A DNA stretch of 14,047 nucleotides from positions 12,573 to 26,619 of the forward strand of contig DUCL01000100.1 in the NCBI GenBank assembly GCA_012959845.1, written 5' to 3'. A program made the position numbers and the translations under genes. This stretch comes from Candidatus Poseidoniales archaeon. Its GTDB lineage: Archaea; Thermoplasmatota; Poseidoniia; Poseidoniales; Poseidoniaceae. Positions 13,988 to 14,047 of this stretch are shown here, one piece after another. The notes under the pieces were generated by a model, which saw only the letters and a list, made by a program, of their open reading frames with translations, ran no database searches and was not told where the DNA came from. Positions within the stretch are counted from its first letter, which is position 1, and each line of letters opens with the position of its first letter.

Positions 13988-14047
13988 TTACTCACCTTCT
14001 CCCGCTCCGCCCAATAAACTGGCAGTACCCATAATATGGTTGCAACT
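13988..14047 (-). CDS. C-terminal 19 residues of the gene upstream of fttA (truncated by window edge)
   Basis: The minus-strand frame entering the window at 14047 reads 19 residues ending MGTASLLGGAGEGE and a TAA at 13990-13988, immediately before the fttA ATG. The abutting stop and start and the embedded Shine-Dalgarno for fttA suggest a real co-transcribed gene. The fragment is too short to identify. The proteasome beta subunit is a guess from gene order in other archaea. Confidence 0.45.
   Translation of the reverse strand, partial: SCNHIMGTASLLGGAGEGE

Noticed and set aside
1..14047. Mobile element, CRISPR array, phage or toxin-antitoxin system
   Set aside because: No transposase or integrase motifs, no regular direct repeats, no terminal inverted repeats and no toxin-like small pair were found on reading both strands.

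Overview
The window looks like about 14 kb of an archaeal chromosome, most likely a marine Thermoplasmatota (Poseidoniales / Marine Group II type). The case rests on an archaeal transcription-termination nuclease (FttA/aCPSF1) with its N-terminal KH region, an asparaginyl-tRNA synthetase of the archaeal type, archaeal-style tRNA-Pro, single-domain parvulin, TATA-like boxes about 25-30 bases before several starts, very dense coding, an AT-rich composition and a very large secreted beta-rich protein. The lineage is an inference; there is no rRNA here.

Layout, left to right. 1-2961 (minus) is the N-terminal 987 codons of a giant secreted surface protein whose 3' end lies outside the window; apparent plus-strand ORFs there are antisense shadows. 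3034-3765 (plus) is ribose-5-phosphate isomerase A, followed by tRNA-Lys(CTT). From 5692 down to 3942 (minus) is a tight arcC-sodN-sodX cluster: carbamate kinase, nickel superoxide dismutase and its S26-type maturation protease. Divergent from it is asnS (5833-7164, plus). From 8967 down to 7166 (minus) is a three-gene cluster: a degenerate membrane-tailed glycosyltransferase-like protein, a SerB-like HAD phosphatase and a previously unlisted 37-residue zinc-ribbon microprotein. Divergent from that, 9090-10398 (plus) encodes an intact GT2 glycosyltransferase overlapping a small parvulin. Then come tRNA-Pro(TGG) (minus), a zinc-ribbon protein, a pyruvoyl-dependent arginine decarboxylase homologue that has lost the key catalytic residues, a small two-helix membrane protein (plus), FttA (12083-13987, minus) and a 19-residue tail of the gene upstream of FttA.

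Most genes are ordinary housekeeping functions (translation, pentose phosphate, transcription termination, oxidative-stress defence). The parts most worth a second look are the arginine-decarboxylase-like pseudoenzyme, the NiSOD module in an archaeal setting, the intact/degenerate glycosyltransferase pair placed head to head, and the zinc-ribbon microprotein. I saw no insertion sequence, CRISPR array, phage gene or origin, and no gene-free stretch above about 150 bases. All family comparisons are from memory; no search was run.
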